DNA of 64,000 nt from Liolophura sinensis (GCF_032854445.1 NC_088307.1:13592017-13656016), one strand, 5' to 3'. Positions 1 through 13,769 are shown, numbered from the stretch's first letter. Translations and numbers: made by a program. The notes: generated by a model from the sequence alone, not told the origin.

Positions 1-875
1 TGCGCCAAAAATGCTGGTATATATAGTGTCTCTTCATCCACTGATATTGCTCATCAGCTTGGGGGAGAGGGGGTCATGGCCTGACCCTAGGGTATAAAAC
101 TAGCAGACCAGGAGATAAGACAGATTTTATGTACATGGGGGAATACTTCCATGTTAAAGCATGTGTATGATTAAAATAGAAAAGCCATTAAACCAGGGGT
201 ATGAAATAACATGGAGGAAACTGATGTCAAAAGGTAGAATTTCTGATAGACAGGGGACTTTCTTCTTAAACAACAGTCCTTCTGTACTCTAAAAAGGAAG
301 GAAGGGGGTAGCACAAATTTTCATTACAAGTACATGACTAAGTAAATTGTCAGGGATCAAGAAGCTTCGGTTTGAAACATTAAAAGCACTTGCGAATGCA
401 ACCCAACATTTGCAAAACAAGATCCAGAATACCAGTGGGAAAAGTAAGCAGTTGCTGTCGTAATTCCATGTTACATCTATCTTATCCATTTTTCTTTTTT
501 TTTTTTCAGGGTAGTTTCATATTGTTATAACTGGTTTATTCTAACTACACACAAGATATTCACATATGAATCACTTGCTAGACAGCAGGCCCTTCTATTA
601 TCTTCTCACTGATTGGTGGACCAGATTGAGACATGTGTTGGTGAGATCAGCTTTCTGGTTAAAGCAGCCAATCGTTGATTGACAAGACGTGCAATGAACA
701 AAAACCTGAACCAGTTTAGAACACCTTCCTTCCCTTAATAGCTGGAAAGGAAAACCCAAGACCATCTGGTTAGAAACAGGAGTCTTCCTAAGCTGTTAAC
801 AGCAAAGGTGATGAAAAACAATCTGAAGGTACAATTCTTCCTACATGTACTTTAAGTACTGGCTTAATATAGAAT

Positions 876-1100
876 CTGCGCTGGTGCAGCGTAATGACCC
901 AGGAGTCTCTCACCAATGCGGTCGCTGTGAGTTCAAGTCCAGCTCATGCTGGCTTCCTCTCCGGCCATACGTGGTAAGGTCTGTCAGCAACCTGCGGATG
1001 GTCGTGGGTTTCCTCCGGGCTCTGCCCGGTTTCCTCCCACCATAATGCTGACCGCCGTCATAAAAGTGAAATAAATCACCAATCAAATAAATAAGTAAAT
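876..1100 (+). mobile_element. SINE-A (tRNA-derived), nearly full
   Basis: Retains most of the tRNA-like head with the B-box-like GAGTTCAAGTCC, the body (ACCTGCGGATGGTCGTGGG, CACCATAATGCTG) and the AATAAAT-type 3' tail. The 5' end is slightly truncated and the body motif around ATATTCTTGAG is partly lost. Consensus derived from copies within this window. Confidence 0.85.
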
Positions 1101-2660
1101 TAATATAGAATCAGTAACAGTATTGTGTTTTTGTAAAGCAATGGCATTGATTTTCACCAAAAATTCAAAATCTAAACCCAGTTCAAAAATGAACCATGAG
1201 AACAAAATAATACAAAAAAGAAATAAATATATCATCATATACATCAATATCTCTTCTTTTCAGAATAGCAGTTGTTCTCTTCTATAAAATCTTCAAATTC
1301 AGACTCAATTCCTCCTCTCAATCAATCCACTATAAAAAGTTTTTGGCTAAAACGGTAACAACGAACAATGTATATGCTCACACAAAAATCAGAGCCTTAC
1401 AGAAATTGAGCAAAACTGGTAATCACTAATCAACTCAAAGAGTGCTCTTGGATTTGGATAGCATTTAACCATTAGCACTGAACTCCCACTCCAGTTCCCA
1501 CAGCTTTATCTTCATCTTATATGAGCTATGACCCAGTATCTTCAATGCCACAAAGAGGGTCTCTATCAGGAACTATTCTAATGTGTCTCGGAGGAATGCA
1601 TTAATGGTGGGTTTTAAGATAGCTTATCTCAGAACACATTGCCCCTGAAACTCCACAGCCTAGACTTCATAGCCATTTTCATTCAACAACACAAGACTCT
1701 GGCAAGATCTTTGTACAGAGGTCATCTTTTGTTGGAGAAACTTCTGGACAAATGCTGTCTCTTTTAGAGGCCAAAAATGTTCATCAGAATGACAGATTTG
1801 TCTGTGTATCTGGCAAATCCATCTGACAGACTAGATAGCTGATAAATCAAGCTGTGGAAATAGATACTGTTGCTGTATGGTTCTGATAATCTGGGTGAAG
1901 ATCGACTGAGAGAAAGACAGAAGGATCCGGGATATGAAAACATCACTTTTAAGGAAAAACAGGGATGTGGTTGACAAGAACTATAGAGTTTACCTAGGTA
2001 TTTTACAGATTAACCCCTTGTCAATTTTACCTTGTTGCATATCAGTAAATGAGGCATACAAAGACTGTCTCTTAACATACTAAAAATGAACACTTTTCTA
2101 ATCTAGCTGGTAATAATACCTTAATCAAATAACAACCAATAGTAACAGCCCTTTTCCTTAACTAATGAGCTAATCATTACCCTAGTAACGCAGTGACAAT
2201 TATCGCTCTTTTATAATAAAACTGTAACTTCTCCGAAAGTGCTATCCAAAATGATTACATGTTCATGAGTGAGAAAACATATCTGGTGCACTTTAAATGT
2301 CATTTTAGCAATAATTTTATAAAATTTTCTTTTAGCCTTTAGAAACAATTGCAATGGTTACACCATGACAGCAGTCTGCACCTGGGCTGGACCAACGTGG
2401 GCAGGGTTTTTAATGGCATTCTCGCAGCTGTCTGGTCGTAACTTCAAGGAAGCACTATTCTATGAGGTAAGCCGCACTTATAGCTGCCAGAGATAAGCGC
2501 GTGAGCGTTGAGTTATGATGGAAATAACTGCAGGCCAAAAATAAGACAGCCAGAGTCTGAAATGTATTCCACGTGTAATACATGTACTTTCGCCATACCA
2601 ATGCACAGGTCTTAAGATTATATGTTCTCCAAATACACGTATTTGCACAAACTATTTTGA

Positions 2661-2723
2661 GTGAGTGAGTGAGTGAGTGCTTGGGGTTTAACGTCATACT
2701 GAACAATTTTTCAGTCATATGAC
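2661..2723 (-). mobile_element. SINE-B, 3' end fragment
   Basis: GTGAGTGAGTGAGTGAGTGC followed by TTGGGGTTTAACGTC and TTTTTCAGTCATATGAC. Confidence 0.75.
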
Positions 2724-5700
2724 ACAAACTATTTCAAAAAGAAAATTCCAATACAGCATTCTGGGCTTAATCTTCACTAATTCACAGGTTTTTTTATCAT
2801 TGCAGTTGCCATAATATTGTAATTCATATATACAAACATTAAATACAATTTTTTTTGTACAACTGGGGTACTGCTTCTCACACAACGGCAACTCCAAACC
2901 ATGCAGACTGACTATTCTCCTCAGTCCGTATGGATACAACGCCATATTGCCTTTATTAATCAATATATTCACCCAGTTGTCAGGGACAAAAAAAAAAAAC
3001 ATAACAAAAAATAGAAGCAGAATCTGTGTCCCGCTAAATGTCATTTCGTTTTAAAAGTCATTTGTTACGTCGAGATAGCCAATTGGCATTGCGTGCAATG
3101 AATGAATGGGAACATCATCTACAAAACTGCAAAAGACGATTCCCACTTGGAAAATGTCATCAGCCCAACAAAGCCTTGAATCAATAACAAAGATTTTCAC
3201 TTTAGCACCGTGACAGAATATCCATGAAAACCTTTCATGCTCAGGCATCTTGTTGGTTCTTATAGACGGTGGCTTGGTGCAGTTTCTGCCTGGATTAGAG
3301 CGCAGCAGATTACACCCCAAACAACCAGAGTTTAGATGTAGCCCTACGCATGCTGATTTCTTCATCTGTTAAACGGAATCGCCATCCGGTGGGGGAGGGG
3401 GGGGGGGGTTGTAGTGCTTGAACAACGCTCCATCTCAATTAGACCTGCGCTTCCTTTCCAGATAATGACGGTATGCCGTCAAAATGAGCACCTGGTGTAA
3501 ATGTAAGCCTCAACATGCCAGAGGAGAAGAAAGAGCATGTCAGGTATCTTGACGTATGTAATGATCACTCACATAGAGATGTGCATTTTTTCTAATGAGA
3601 CGAACAGCATGAATTATATATATTTCCTTCAGGGTTTGCAGAAAATGCCTTACTTTTCTTCTAGATCAGTTATGTTGGATGTAAATCCACCTCAACCCCC
3701 CCGGCCCCCCACCACTGCACATCCCCTCCCATGAAAAAAAAATTGATCTTGTCAGCACAAATAGGAAATTAAACCTCCATTACACACACATTTTTCCATG
3801 AATGTGTTGAGAACTGAGGATGAAGAGTGCTGAAGGAACGTAGAATTCTGCATCGGTGGAACGTACAACCTATTTGGGATCATACATATCATTCTAACAA
3901 GGGTTCCACCCAAGTCAGAATACATTAGCGCTTCAATTAAGTCCAGCGCACATTGCAGAAACATCGCCTCAAGGCCTTCGTTTATGTAACGAATGAAGTC
4001 TAGATGCATGCTTTGATTTCATCACTCACGCATAATGGCTTTGTATCTTTTTACCTTTCAGGTAAAGTTCTTACTTTCAAGTGCAGGTAGGTCATGCATG
4101 TATATACGTGTAGAATGAACTTACTGTTTCTCAGAACGCAAATCTTAGTTGCATAACAGAAGAGTTCAACACTAACTGTTAGTTATTTCACTAAATTTTC
4201 TTATCCATGTGATGAAAAGAAATTCCAACACAGATATCAGTGTGTCAAACCGAAGTTTGTGACCAACATCAAGAAATAAGGGAGAACATTCCTTAAGTCA
4301 GTGGAATAGCCTTATATATATATCACCAGTATACAAGATCCTCTTCCCCAATAAAGCCCCTGCCCCCACCACCCTTCCCTAAATAGAGTGTAAGCACTCC
4401 CCCATGAAGAACCATGCATCATATTCAGCCTGGGAGAACCTTCCTATGAAGTTTAAATGATAAACTACCTGGCTTGCCCTGGTCCCTGATGTATTATTCA
4501 CTTAAGGCAAACTCACATCTGAACCCTTCCACTTTTTTCATTATCAGCCTGTTTTTTTTTTTTTTTTTCCTTTTTCCATGTTGTCTTCTCTAAACAAATG
4601 CGAAGGTATCCTCTTGAGGATGGGGTGGACAAGACCAGAGTGATATTGGCTGAGTTTACATAATGTTAAGATCCCTGTGGCTTGTTTATGTCTAATAGCT
4701 CTCCATCCCCTGGGTAGGGGCAGAAACTCTATCACTCAGGCCTCCTCGGGCCTTACAGACCATGAAGCCAAATGCATGTCTCAGACTTAGCTGATAGCAC
4801 CTCAGATGGGGTCTCCTTTGGAGACTATCAATGCAGATTTTTTTTTAAAATGTTTTTACCAAACTTTTATAGAACTCTCACACTAAACGCATGTAGAATG
4901 ACAGCTTTGCAACAGAAGGTTTACTAATAAGGTTTACTAATAAGGTTTTGAACCTGTCTGTGAAAACAGAAACAAGCACCTGTACAATATATTTGGTATT
5001 AATATTGAGCTAGGACAGAAATTAAATATACAACAAAACCTACAATACAGCAAACTTAATTTACCTCAACATGATAATAACAAGATACTAAAACTCATAT
5101 GAAACTTCAAATTTATCCTTTTTACATTTGCACAAGGCTTCATTTTTGTACCACTTCATGTACGTGTTCAGCTAAACAGGACTAGACAGTCAATAACTCG
5201 TTAAGCCCTAAAGATCATATTGATAAGGGGTAATGTAACGATTCATTAGAGTGAATAAATGGCATAAATGGTATTTTTCTTCAATACTGAAAAATTCTGG
5301 TATATGTAGGGCAAACAGAACAAGATAGTGAACACATTTCTTATTATTTTGAAGCTACTGTATTTCCACCCATGCTGAGGGGTTTTCACAAACACATTTT
5401 TATGAACACCTAGATGAGTTTAGCAGACTGCCATACGTTGAGTGTCCCACCAGAGCACTACTTCAAAATATAAGGCACTTCAGAATACAATATCAATATC
5501 AATGTGATGCATTTATTCTTTACTAGTAGTAGCCCTGATAATTTACTTCTTTAATTCACCCTTTTGCTAGTTTTGCTATTCTGTACTACTGTTTGTGAAG
5601 CATACAACTGCATTTCCTTTCCAGCCTGGTAGCCAATCAGATAAAAGCAAACAACATTCAACAGCCAGTAGGAGCTCATACAGGTCAGGCTAAATTTGTA

Positions 5701-5880
5701 TATGCATGAGACAAGCAGGAAGACATTAGACATGGCTACAATTAGACAAAAAGCTTTCAGATTAGTTCCGTAACAACTTGGAAATGTTAATCCACAGTCT
5801 AATTTGACAACACAGCTAGGCCAATGGTAACCATGGCAATAACAACAGCAGCAAAAATATAGATGGTGATAAAAACTCAC

Positions 5881-5984
5881 GGGTCATTTTCAGAGCTGGC
5901 AGGTATGGACCTCTTGCGATCAAGCTTCGTAACGCTCTTTGTCCTTTTCAGGTTGGTTCGGAATGTTTTCTTTGAGAAGAAATT
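5881..5984 (-). CDS. RASAL2/DAB2IP/SYNGAP1-family: Exon 3 of the SynGAP-family RasGAP (pre-PH basic signature)
   Basis: Seen: 104 bp from acceptor TTTTGCAG|AATTTC (with a pyrimidine-rich stretch ahead of it) to donor CCC|GTGAGT, that is 34 codons plus two bases. It encodes NFFSKK, a short basic spacer, then KRTKSVTKLDRKRS. Known: vertebrate RASAL2, DAB2IP and SynGAP1 have FFSK or LSRR, a short gap, and KRTKS-x-x-KLDR immediately before their PH domain; this match identifies the gene. The basic Ser-rich stretch offers several kinase and 14-3-3-type sites. The next exon must begin by completing a CCN (Pro) codon. I could not find the following family motif (SHESLL, then the PH domain) between 1 and 5880, so the rest lies left of the window. 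Which of the three vertebrate paralogues it corresponds to is not decidable here. Confidence 0.88.
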
Positions 5985-6644
5985 CTGCAAAAGAGTAGAA
6001 TGACATGTATTATATATTTGACAGCTGATTTTTTTTCCATACTCAAGACTGTTTACCAGGTAAAAGCTGAAAAACACATGCAGGGCTCGGAAAGAAGAGA
6101 GAAAGATGGACATAACATCATCATATATCTTCGTGGTCTAGACACATTTCACCTGATAGGCATACAAGCAAAAACAAAATCTTGCCATTGATACCACTTC
6201 TGACACCAACAGAAACGCAAAACCTTCCTGCTGAGTGGTATATTTTATCGCCAAACAATAACATATCTCAGCACATCAAGGGTAAACCTCTGCTTAATGG
6301 TAAAAAACATCACTTAGAAAACAAGACTGACAAATACAACAAAAATATCATGGGAACATGCAGAACATACACGTTTAAGAAACAAACCTACACATGTAAT
6401 TCATCTATTTTGTGCCCAGGAAAGTAGAGAATGAAAGGGTCAGGGCTTCAGCGAGAGCTTTACAGAGCAATGTGGGAGGTACCCAGCACTAGAAATTTAT
6501 CTGCCTTATCTGCACGTTACTCCAGCCAATTAAACCATCTTTCTACTTTGTTGTTTCTCCTATCCCGTGTCTTCTACATGCGGACCTATAAGTCACGAAC
6601 TCATCTGCCTTTTCGTACATTGTCATGTCACATATTCACACATA

Positions 6645-6860
6645 CTGCATTTCACCTACAGTTTAGCCTGTAAAAATGGACTTTCAGAACTACATAAAGG
6701 CCTTAGAGTGCCACTTTTGATGCCAGCACTTACATCTACATTTTGCTCATAAGAAATTAAGCCTCACAAAAACTCTCAAGTAGTCCTATAAGATAGAAGA
6801 ATCATTCAGGGTCAAACAAAATGTGTCGCTAAAAAAAAATTCAAGTTCAGGTGAATACAG
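6645..6860 (+). mobile_element. MITE-C copy 1 (~216 bp)
   Basis: Imperfect terminal inverted repeats CTGCATTTCACCT and AGGTGAATACAG. The interior shares CCTGTAAAAATG, TAAGAAATTAAG and AAAATGTGTCGC with the other two copies. No ORF. Lies in intron 2 near exon 3. Confidence 0.75.
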
Positions 6861-7287
6861 TGTGAAATTGTTTTGCTTGCAAAGTTTTATATACTCAAAT
6901 TAGGAGTTCCAGAACCCAGCATGTTATAAAACAATTTTCATCTCAATAACAGAATGTGATAGTAGTAAGATGTTTTCTTTTCCAGGGACAAAACAGGATG
7001 TGAAATTAGTGTGTAACAGATGAGACAGTCCATGTACATATGTTTACAATGAAGACCACCTCTGGCCTTGTAATGAATGAAGTATTCAACAGATGCTTCA
7101 TACAGGATATATCCTGAAGCTATGGGCTTCATACAGATCTGTGCTTTCTGGGGTATTTATCTGTGACATCATCTCAAATCCAACCAATCACAAGGAATCC
7201 AAACTAAGATCACGAAAAATTCAAGATCGAGTTAGAATAAAGTCCTTAACTGTTTTAAGAATTCCTTGTTGTTCTACAATATGCTGT

Positions 7288-8752
7288 GGACTGCAAAGCC
7301 AAGACAAAGCCCACCAACTGAGAACATATCTCAGAATTATGCTACGCACTGCAAAGCCAAGACAAAGCCCATCAACTGAGAACATATCTCAGAATTATGC
7401 TACGGACTGCAAAGCCAAGACAAAGCCCACCAATTGAGAACATATCTCAGAATTATGCTACGGACTGCAAAGCCAAGACAAAGCCCACCAATTGAGAACA
7501 TATCTCAGAATTATGCTACGGACTGCAAAGCCAAGACAAAGCCCACCAACTGAGAACATATCTCAGAATTATGCTACGGACTGCAAAGCCAAGACAAAGC
7601 CCACCAACTGAGAACATATCTCAGAATTATGCTACGGACTGCAAAGCCAAGACAAAGCCCACCAACTGAGAACATATCTCAGAATTATGCTACGGACTGC
7701 AAAGCCAAGACAAAGCCCACCAACTGAGAACATATCTCAGAATTATGCTACGGACTGCAAAGCCAAGACAAAGCCCACCAACTGAGAACATATCTCAGAA
7801 TTATGCTACGGACTGCAAAGCCAAGACAAAGCCCACCAACTGAGAACATATCTCAGAATTATGCTACGCACTGCAAAGCCAAGACAAAGCCCATCAACTG
7901 AGAACATATCTCAGAATTATGCTACGGACTGCAAAGCCAAGACAAAGCCCACCAATTGAGAACATATCTCAGAATTATGCTACGGACTGCAAAGCCAAGA
8001 CAAAGCCCACCAATTGAGAACATATCTCAGAATTATGCTACGGACTGCAAAGCCAAGACAAAGCCCACCAACTGAGAACATATCTCAGAATTATGCTACG
8101 GACTGCAAAGCCAAGACAAAGCCCACCAACTGAGAACATATCTCAGAATTATGCTACGGACTGCAAAGCCAAGACAAAGCCCACCAACTGAGAACATATC
8201 TCAGAATTATGCTACGGACTGCAAAGCCAAGACAAAGCCCACCAACTGAGAACATATCTCAGAATTATGCTACGGACTGCAAAGCCAAGACAAAGCCCAC
8301 CAACTGAGAACATATCTCAGAATTATGCTACGGACTGCAAAGCCAAGACAAAGCCCACCAACTGAGAACATATCTCAGAATTATGCTACGGACTGCAAAG
8401 CCAAGACAAAGCCCACCAACTGAAAACATATCTCAGAATTATGCTACGGACTGCAAAGCCAAGACAAAGCCCACCAACTGAGAACATATCTCAGAATTAT
8501 GCTACGGACTGCAAAGCCAAGACAAAGCCCACCAACTGAGAACATATCTCAGAATTATGCTACGGACTGCAAAGCCAAGACAAAGCCCACAAATTGATAA
8601 CATATCTCTGAATTATGTTATGGACTGCAAAGCTAAGACAAAGCCCACGAATTGAGAACATATCTCTGAATTATGTTAGGGACTGCAAAGCCAAGACAAA
8701 GCCCACAAACTGAGAACATATATCTGCATTATGCTAAAGACTGAAAAGCCAA
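7288..8752. repeat. 58-bp satellite array, 25 full units plus a partial
   Basis: Unit starts (GGACTGCAAAG) fall at 7288 + 58k for k = 0 to 25 with no indel over 1.45 kb. Each unit contains the inverted repeat CTGAGA-ACATA-TCTCAG (6-bp arms, 5-bp loop). Units 1-3 and 10-12 share the same variants (GCACTG with CATCAACTG, then two CAATTG units), revealing a duplicated nine-unit block of 522 bp (7346-7867 and 7868-8389). Only the right-end units (from ~8590) are degenerate. No coding role is evident. Confidence 0.95.
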
Positions 8753-9490
8753 GTCCACACATCTATAACAAGGTTTTCTCTGTATGAAATATGTTGGCAA
8801 TTTTTAAAGATAATACCACTGATAAATCACAGCTTGTTTACAAATTTCTTTTTAAGAGCCAATAGGTGAATCCAAAACAAAATGTTTCCTCTTATCACTG
8901 AGTCCCAACTCATAAACTTGACATAAACACCACCTGAATGCCCAATTAACAGAACCATCAACACAAAACTGCCAAGATTACAGCACGGAAACAGCCATTA
9001 CCTAAACCATTAACACTGAATAAAACGTGCTGGCAGGTTTACACACCAACACCACAGGTTGATCTCAACTTTGGGGGACATCTTACAGCTGGGAAGGAAG
9101 ACCGACAGAAAAACCCAACATGGGGTAATTTGCAGCTGATAAACTTCAGTTAATTGGAGATGACCCCTACTGGCCCACAGGGTGTTTCTTCAGAACCCTT
9201 TCGCCTTTACAACCATCATAAATGTTTAAAGTGTAAAACAGAGCCATCTTGAGGAATGCAAATGTTGTCAGAACACAAAACAGTACGATGGTAAATTGTA
9301 TAAACATTCTAATTCATCAATGGTTACCCCCCCCCACCCCTTGTAATCTTACCACAACAGCTGTGTAAGTGCGATTCTTAGACTTGTCTGCAAGTACAAG
9401 TAATGGTATGACAGAAGAGATCGATACAAGTAATTAAAAGTACTGTCAAACACCCACATTGGCAACGAGTCTGTTTAGGGCACATTGTAT

Positions 9491-9610
9491 GGCCTGAGAG
9501 GGCCAGCATGAGCTGGGCTTGAACTCACAGCAAGCTAATTGTGAGAGTATTTGTAAGAGGCTCTCCAGTCATCGTGCCGCGCTGGCATGCTAACGCCCTC
9601 GGACACTGAG
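9491..9610 (-). mobile_element. SINE-A fragment, head only
   Basis: Holds the tRNA-like head with GAGTTCAAGCCCAGC and lacks the body and tail. A short insertion separates the T-arm-like and anticodon-like parts. Confidence 0.65.
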
Positions 9611-10619
9611 TTTAGCCTTTGGTTTAAGGTGTATTACTCTACAAAGATAAAACCATCTACTTTAAATGTTGTGGGCCAAATATCAATGGTTTACAAAAAT
9701 ATCACCTTCTTAACTTGGAGGAAAATCAGTCATAAGGAAAAAGTACTGTAAATGACTTGCAGTTTAATTCAAAAAATGAAAATATTCTGAATCCAATACA
9801 AGATCAGCAATCAAGACATTATTTATAAACTATATTGTAATTAAGTTTATAAGTTAGAGATGCAAGCATTAATTGGAAAATATCAACCAAAACACATTAG
9901 ATACAACCATAAAACTGTAAGACTTTGCAAGCAAACAGTAAGGTTAACTCTACCTCATTTCAAGTAACGAACCTCAAGTTTGTCCTCTCCATTCAACAAG
10001 TGGGTACAAAACTGGTAAACAAGTGGGTACAAAACTGTAAACCAGTGATAAGGTTATCTTTACATTCAAAACTCCAGAGGTTATCATTATGGAGCTGACC
10101 ATACACAAATCCCCACACAAATTTACAGACTATGTCCTGGGAAAATATGTTCTTCAACCTTTGAACACATAGCCAATTACTACCAGACAACACCAGCATG
10201 GACTGTTTTGATTGGTCAGTTTAAATTAGCTACATAATATAAATGTACCCGTCTGTGCAAAGGTCAGCATGTGTCTGACATGAGGTCAAACATGTGCTCG
10301 ACCCAGGGGGAAACTCAGGCTGTACTAAGCACATCAAAGTGAACTGTCAATTTCATAGAAAGCTCTGGCAGCTGTCAAAACACTTTGGACTGTTGAAGCA
10401 AACTAAGAGCAGCAAACACTAAAGTGTTGATAGAGCTAACTACACCTTCATAGTCACACTCACATCAGTTGAGCATGGGGAAATGCACTTGAGATAATCA
10501 ATTGATTCTGTTGACCTTCTCATTTAATGCTCCACTCCTCAAACCTAACTAATAGATTGGTCAAGAAACAGCTAGGGCAACTGGTACAACTGGACAGTAC
10601 AATCAGACATCAACCAGTA

Positions 10620-10901
10620 TGATTTATTTGATTGGTGTTTTATGCCCTACTCAAGAATATTTCACTTATATGATGTTGGCCAGCACTATGGTGGCAGGAA
10701 ACCAGGCAGAGCCGGGGAAGGGGGGGTGGGGTATGGTGATTAACCCACAACCATCTGCAGGTAGCTGACAGACCTTGTCACGTACAGCCGGAAAGGAAGC
10801 CGGCATAGGCTGGACTTGAACTCACAGCGACCACACTGGTGAAAGGCTCCATGGTCATTACACTGTGCTAGCACGCTAACCGACTGTGCCACGGAGGCCC
10901 C
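10620..10901 (-). mobile_element. SINE-A, full length
   Basis: Tail (TTATTTGATTGG on +) at the left, complete head ending GGCCTCCGTGG (minus) at the right. A G-rich insertion (10707-10731) interrupts the body. Confidence 0.9.
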
Positions 10902-11502
10902 CGATGTGCACAATAAGTCTTGCCAGTGAAATTACAGGTAGTAAGGGTGGTGGAATGGGCATTTATAACGCTAAGATTTATACAGGGGCGCGTAGGTGTA
11001 AAAATCCTTCAGTCCGACAAAAAAGGCTTTCTCTCACATTCTTCCAATTTATGCCTAAGGATTCAGAGATTTTTTCGTTGGTATAGTGGTCAATTAACAT
11101 CACTTTGAACATCATATTGGTTCAGCCGATGTGATTTAACGTGTCAGTTCCAATACCAACACATTTTTAGCATTGCCTCATTGGAACATCATGCGCTAGA
11201 CATCAGACATGATGCCCCACCCAGTCACAGTCCTCTTGCACTCATCCTTTGATGAATAACTCATGTTAAAAGACATAATATAATGTTCAAAATCTAATTG
11301 CCTGACCAACACTAATATACTAATATAGGGCAGTTTTCACCCTTGAAAAGTTGGACATAATTTCACTTAAGACTACAACCTGGGCCTCCATTTTAGAGAA
11401 TGAAGGACTGAAAGGATGTCTTCATAATATACTGTTGCATTAACCATCTGAACGTGTTAAGTGTGCACATGCAGTCTACAGGGATACTGGTGTATTCTCT
11501 GG

Positions 11503-11538
11503 AGCACAACGTTAAACCCCAAGCACTCACTCACTCAT
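11503..11538 (+). mobile_element. SINE-B, 3' terminal fragment
   Basis: AGCACAACGTTAAACCCC, then AAGCACTCACTCACTC: the last ~36 bp only. Confidence 0.65.
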
Positions 11539-12074
11539 TGTATTCTCTGCAATGGTGATGTCCACCAGCTTCAGGGTCAAAACAAGAATGTACGCACCAT
11601 GGGGGCTGAAGTTGCATGTTTATTTTCCCTTTTGTACAAGGAACTAAAATATGTGGTTGATTTACATGGTCATACAAGCACATACCTATCTAGGAAACCC
11701 GGCAATGCAGGGGAGCAGCCTCCAGCTGTGAGCTGACCACTTGAACATGGATGTAATCCATGGCTTGTGGTAATGCTGGTGGGATTAAACAGTAACTGAA
11801 CACCTTGGGTCAGTCCAAGATGACCAGCCCAATGGTTGTGAACAACTTGCTGGACACATGGAATGCCTTAATTACTTGTCCAATAGGTTTTTTCAAGAAT
11901 GTGAATTATATTTAATGAGAATACCCTAAATTATCAACGAATTCGACCAGTGAGGTATTACATTGGATGCAGTTTGACAACAAAATTCAAAAGACTTTGA
12001 ACACTAAATTGTATTGTTTAGGTAGGGAACATATGAACTTAATAGACATTAAATAACCTGTCCAGATATTAATG

Positions 12075-12230
12075 ATTTATTTATTTGATTGGTGCTTTAT
12101 ACGGCACTCAAGAATACTTCACTTATACGACAGCGGCCAACATTATGGTGGGAGGAAACTAGGCAGAGCCCAGTGGAAACGCACGACCATCCACAGGTAG
12201 CTGTCAGACCTTCCCACGTACAGCCGGAAG
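12075..12230 (-). mobile_element. SINE-A, 5'-truncated
   Basis: Tail and body present; the tRNA head is missing after CGTACAGCCGGAAG, the usual pattern of incomplete reverse transcription. Confidence 0.85.
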
Positions 12231-13769
12231 ATAGTAATGAAAATATATAAACACTGGAGTGTTTCCAAAGATTCCATGCAATTGCTTAATGCAGGGCGCA
12301 TGTTAATGCACCAGACAAGAATTTAGATATGGGTCGAAGAAACACTGCACCATATGAGTCGAGTAATAGCACAGACCAAACACATGTGCATGGAAACACT
12401 GCCATTAGTAGGGTGTTCAAAAAGGGCAAGTAGCAGGCTGCACACAGCTGTCTACTGCAGTCCCCGCCTAGTTCGAATATTCTTACTATTTCAATCAATA
12501 GTAACTTTGGCATAATGACTTTCAATTCAGTCGCCAATTTTGAACTCTAACGTCCTTCTCTAATTCTAAATGAAAATCCTGCATTAGGTGTTCATTCACA
12601 GAGAGAGATACATGCAGGAAATGCATCCAATGTGGTGTATTCATAAAATGTGTTTTACACATATTCATATTCATAAATATGCTGCTGATCCACTCACTTC
12701 TTCATTATGGTACATAAACATGACATATACCCATTATATAACAGCTTAAAAGGCCGTTGTTGCCCCCCCCCCCCCCCCAGAAATTAAAGACAAGGTTAAA
12801 AAAAAAAGTACACACCCTTCTCTAGTACCAGAAGAAAGTTGAGGAAGATACACTTCCAGTTCACTTGAAATGATCTTAAAATAGCAAATGTAGCATGTAA
12901 GCTAATGATAAAGCACTTCAGGGGTTGGAGGGGAGGGGAGCCTGCACAGACAACAACACAGCACGGTGGAGGGTGATACCAGATTCAAGCATGCCTCGCA
13001 GGAAGACGCAGCTGTAAACTTTTCCTCCCCAATGTGAAGACTGATGAGATGTTTGTCAATGACGGTGAAGTTTGATTACTATTTCATGCTGGGTTGCATT
13101 TCCCACCAAGGGGGTGTCTGATCTGATCATTATATAATGGTAGACAAGAATCGGTGCATGATGAGAACGAATCGGTGCACGATGAGAACACAGAAATAGA
13201 TGAAAAGGGTTCCAGCAGATGCGTTGCAAAGTCATCTACCAGGAACACTACCCTACTTTTCGACGAGGACGGTGCAGCACTGAGGAGCATCTTAAAAACA
13301 ATGTTACCCCTGTTTCTGTGGTATACATACATATTCAGTGTAAAATGTCTCTATTGTCAAAGAATAAAAATGACTGATTTACAAACTGACAGCCAAAAAT
13401 TGAGTGAATTCCGATCAACTGCGAGGACAGATTGGCACAGCAAAACTACAATTCCACCAGTTGACTTTTAGCAGCAACGAGCATCTCTGTAAACTGCTCC
13501 GTCTGTTGGTAGGTTGGTCAAGTTAATTTCTCACATTTCTACACCTCTCATCTTATGATCCATTTACTAAAGAAGTGGCATAAGGGAGAGATGACATGAA
13601 CTCTTTCTGGAATACAACAGCTTTTATAATGTCCACCTGTTCTTATGTATTCAATTACTGAATTACGCTTTATTCATAAGGTGTACAGTGAAAGACAGTT
13701 GATTACCACTGATAAATTGTGTTTGGATGTACATGTTCACAGAGGGTTTGCCCATGATTTGGATTTAGG

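Larger units (their letters stand above)
1..5880 (-). other. Intron 3 of the RasGAP gene (partial, open at left edge)
   Basis: Begins at the donor GTGAGT (5880-5875) and has no supported acceptor within the window. It contains one SINE-A copy (876-1100), a SINE-B tail (2661-2723), homopolymer A/T/G/C tracts (for example 3392-3410 and 4549-4568) and a short duplication at 4919-4945. Minus-strand ORFs of 60-109 codons here show no family similarity and no exon-like boundaries. Confidence 0.65.

Noticed and set aside
1-5880. Next RasGAP exon (SHESLL motif and PH domain start)
   Set aside because: Looked for its minus-strand coding pattern and found none, so the exon is placed beyond the left edge.
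7093-7437. 114-codon plus ORF
   Set aside because: Its C-terminal part is translated 58-bp satellite; the rest is unrecognised intron sequence.
7288-8752. CRISPR-like array
   Set aside because: Units are contiguous identical 58-mers with no variable spacers and sit in an animal intron.
11079-11130. tRNA-like segment TGGTATAGTGG followed by GGTTCAGCC
   Set aside because: Resembles the D-arm of Asp/Glu tRNAs, but no acceptor, anticodon or T-stem pairing could be formed; decayed fragment or chance.
13154-13471. 105-codon plus ORF with HDEN repeats and a hydrophobic stretch
   Set aside because: Starts in a 22-bp local duplication and lies antisense in intron 2; no acceptor with a pyrimidine tract and no known family.
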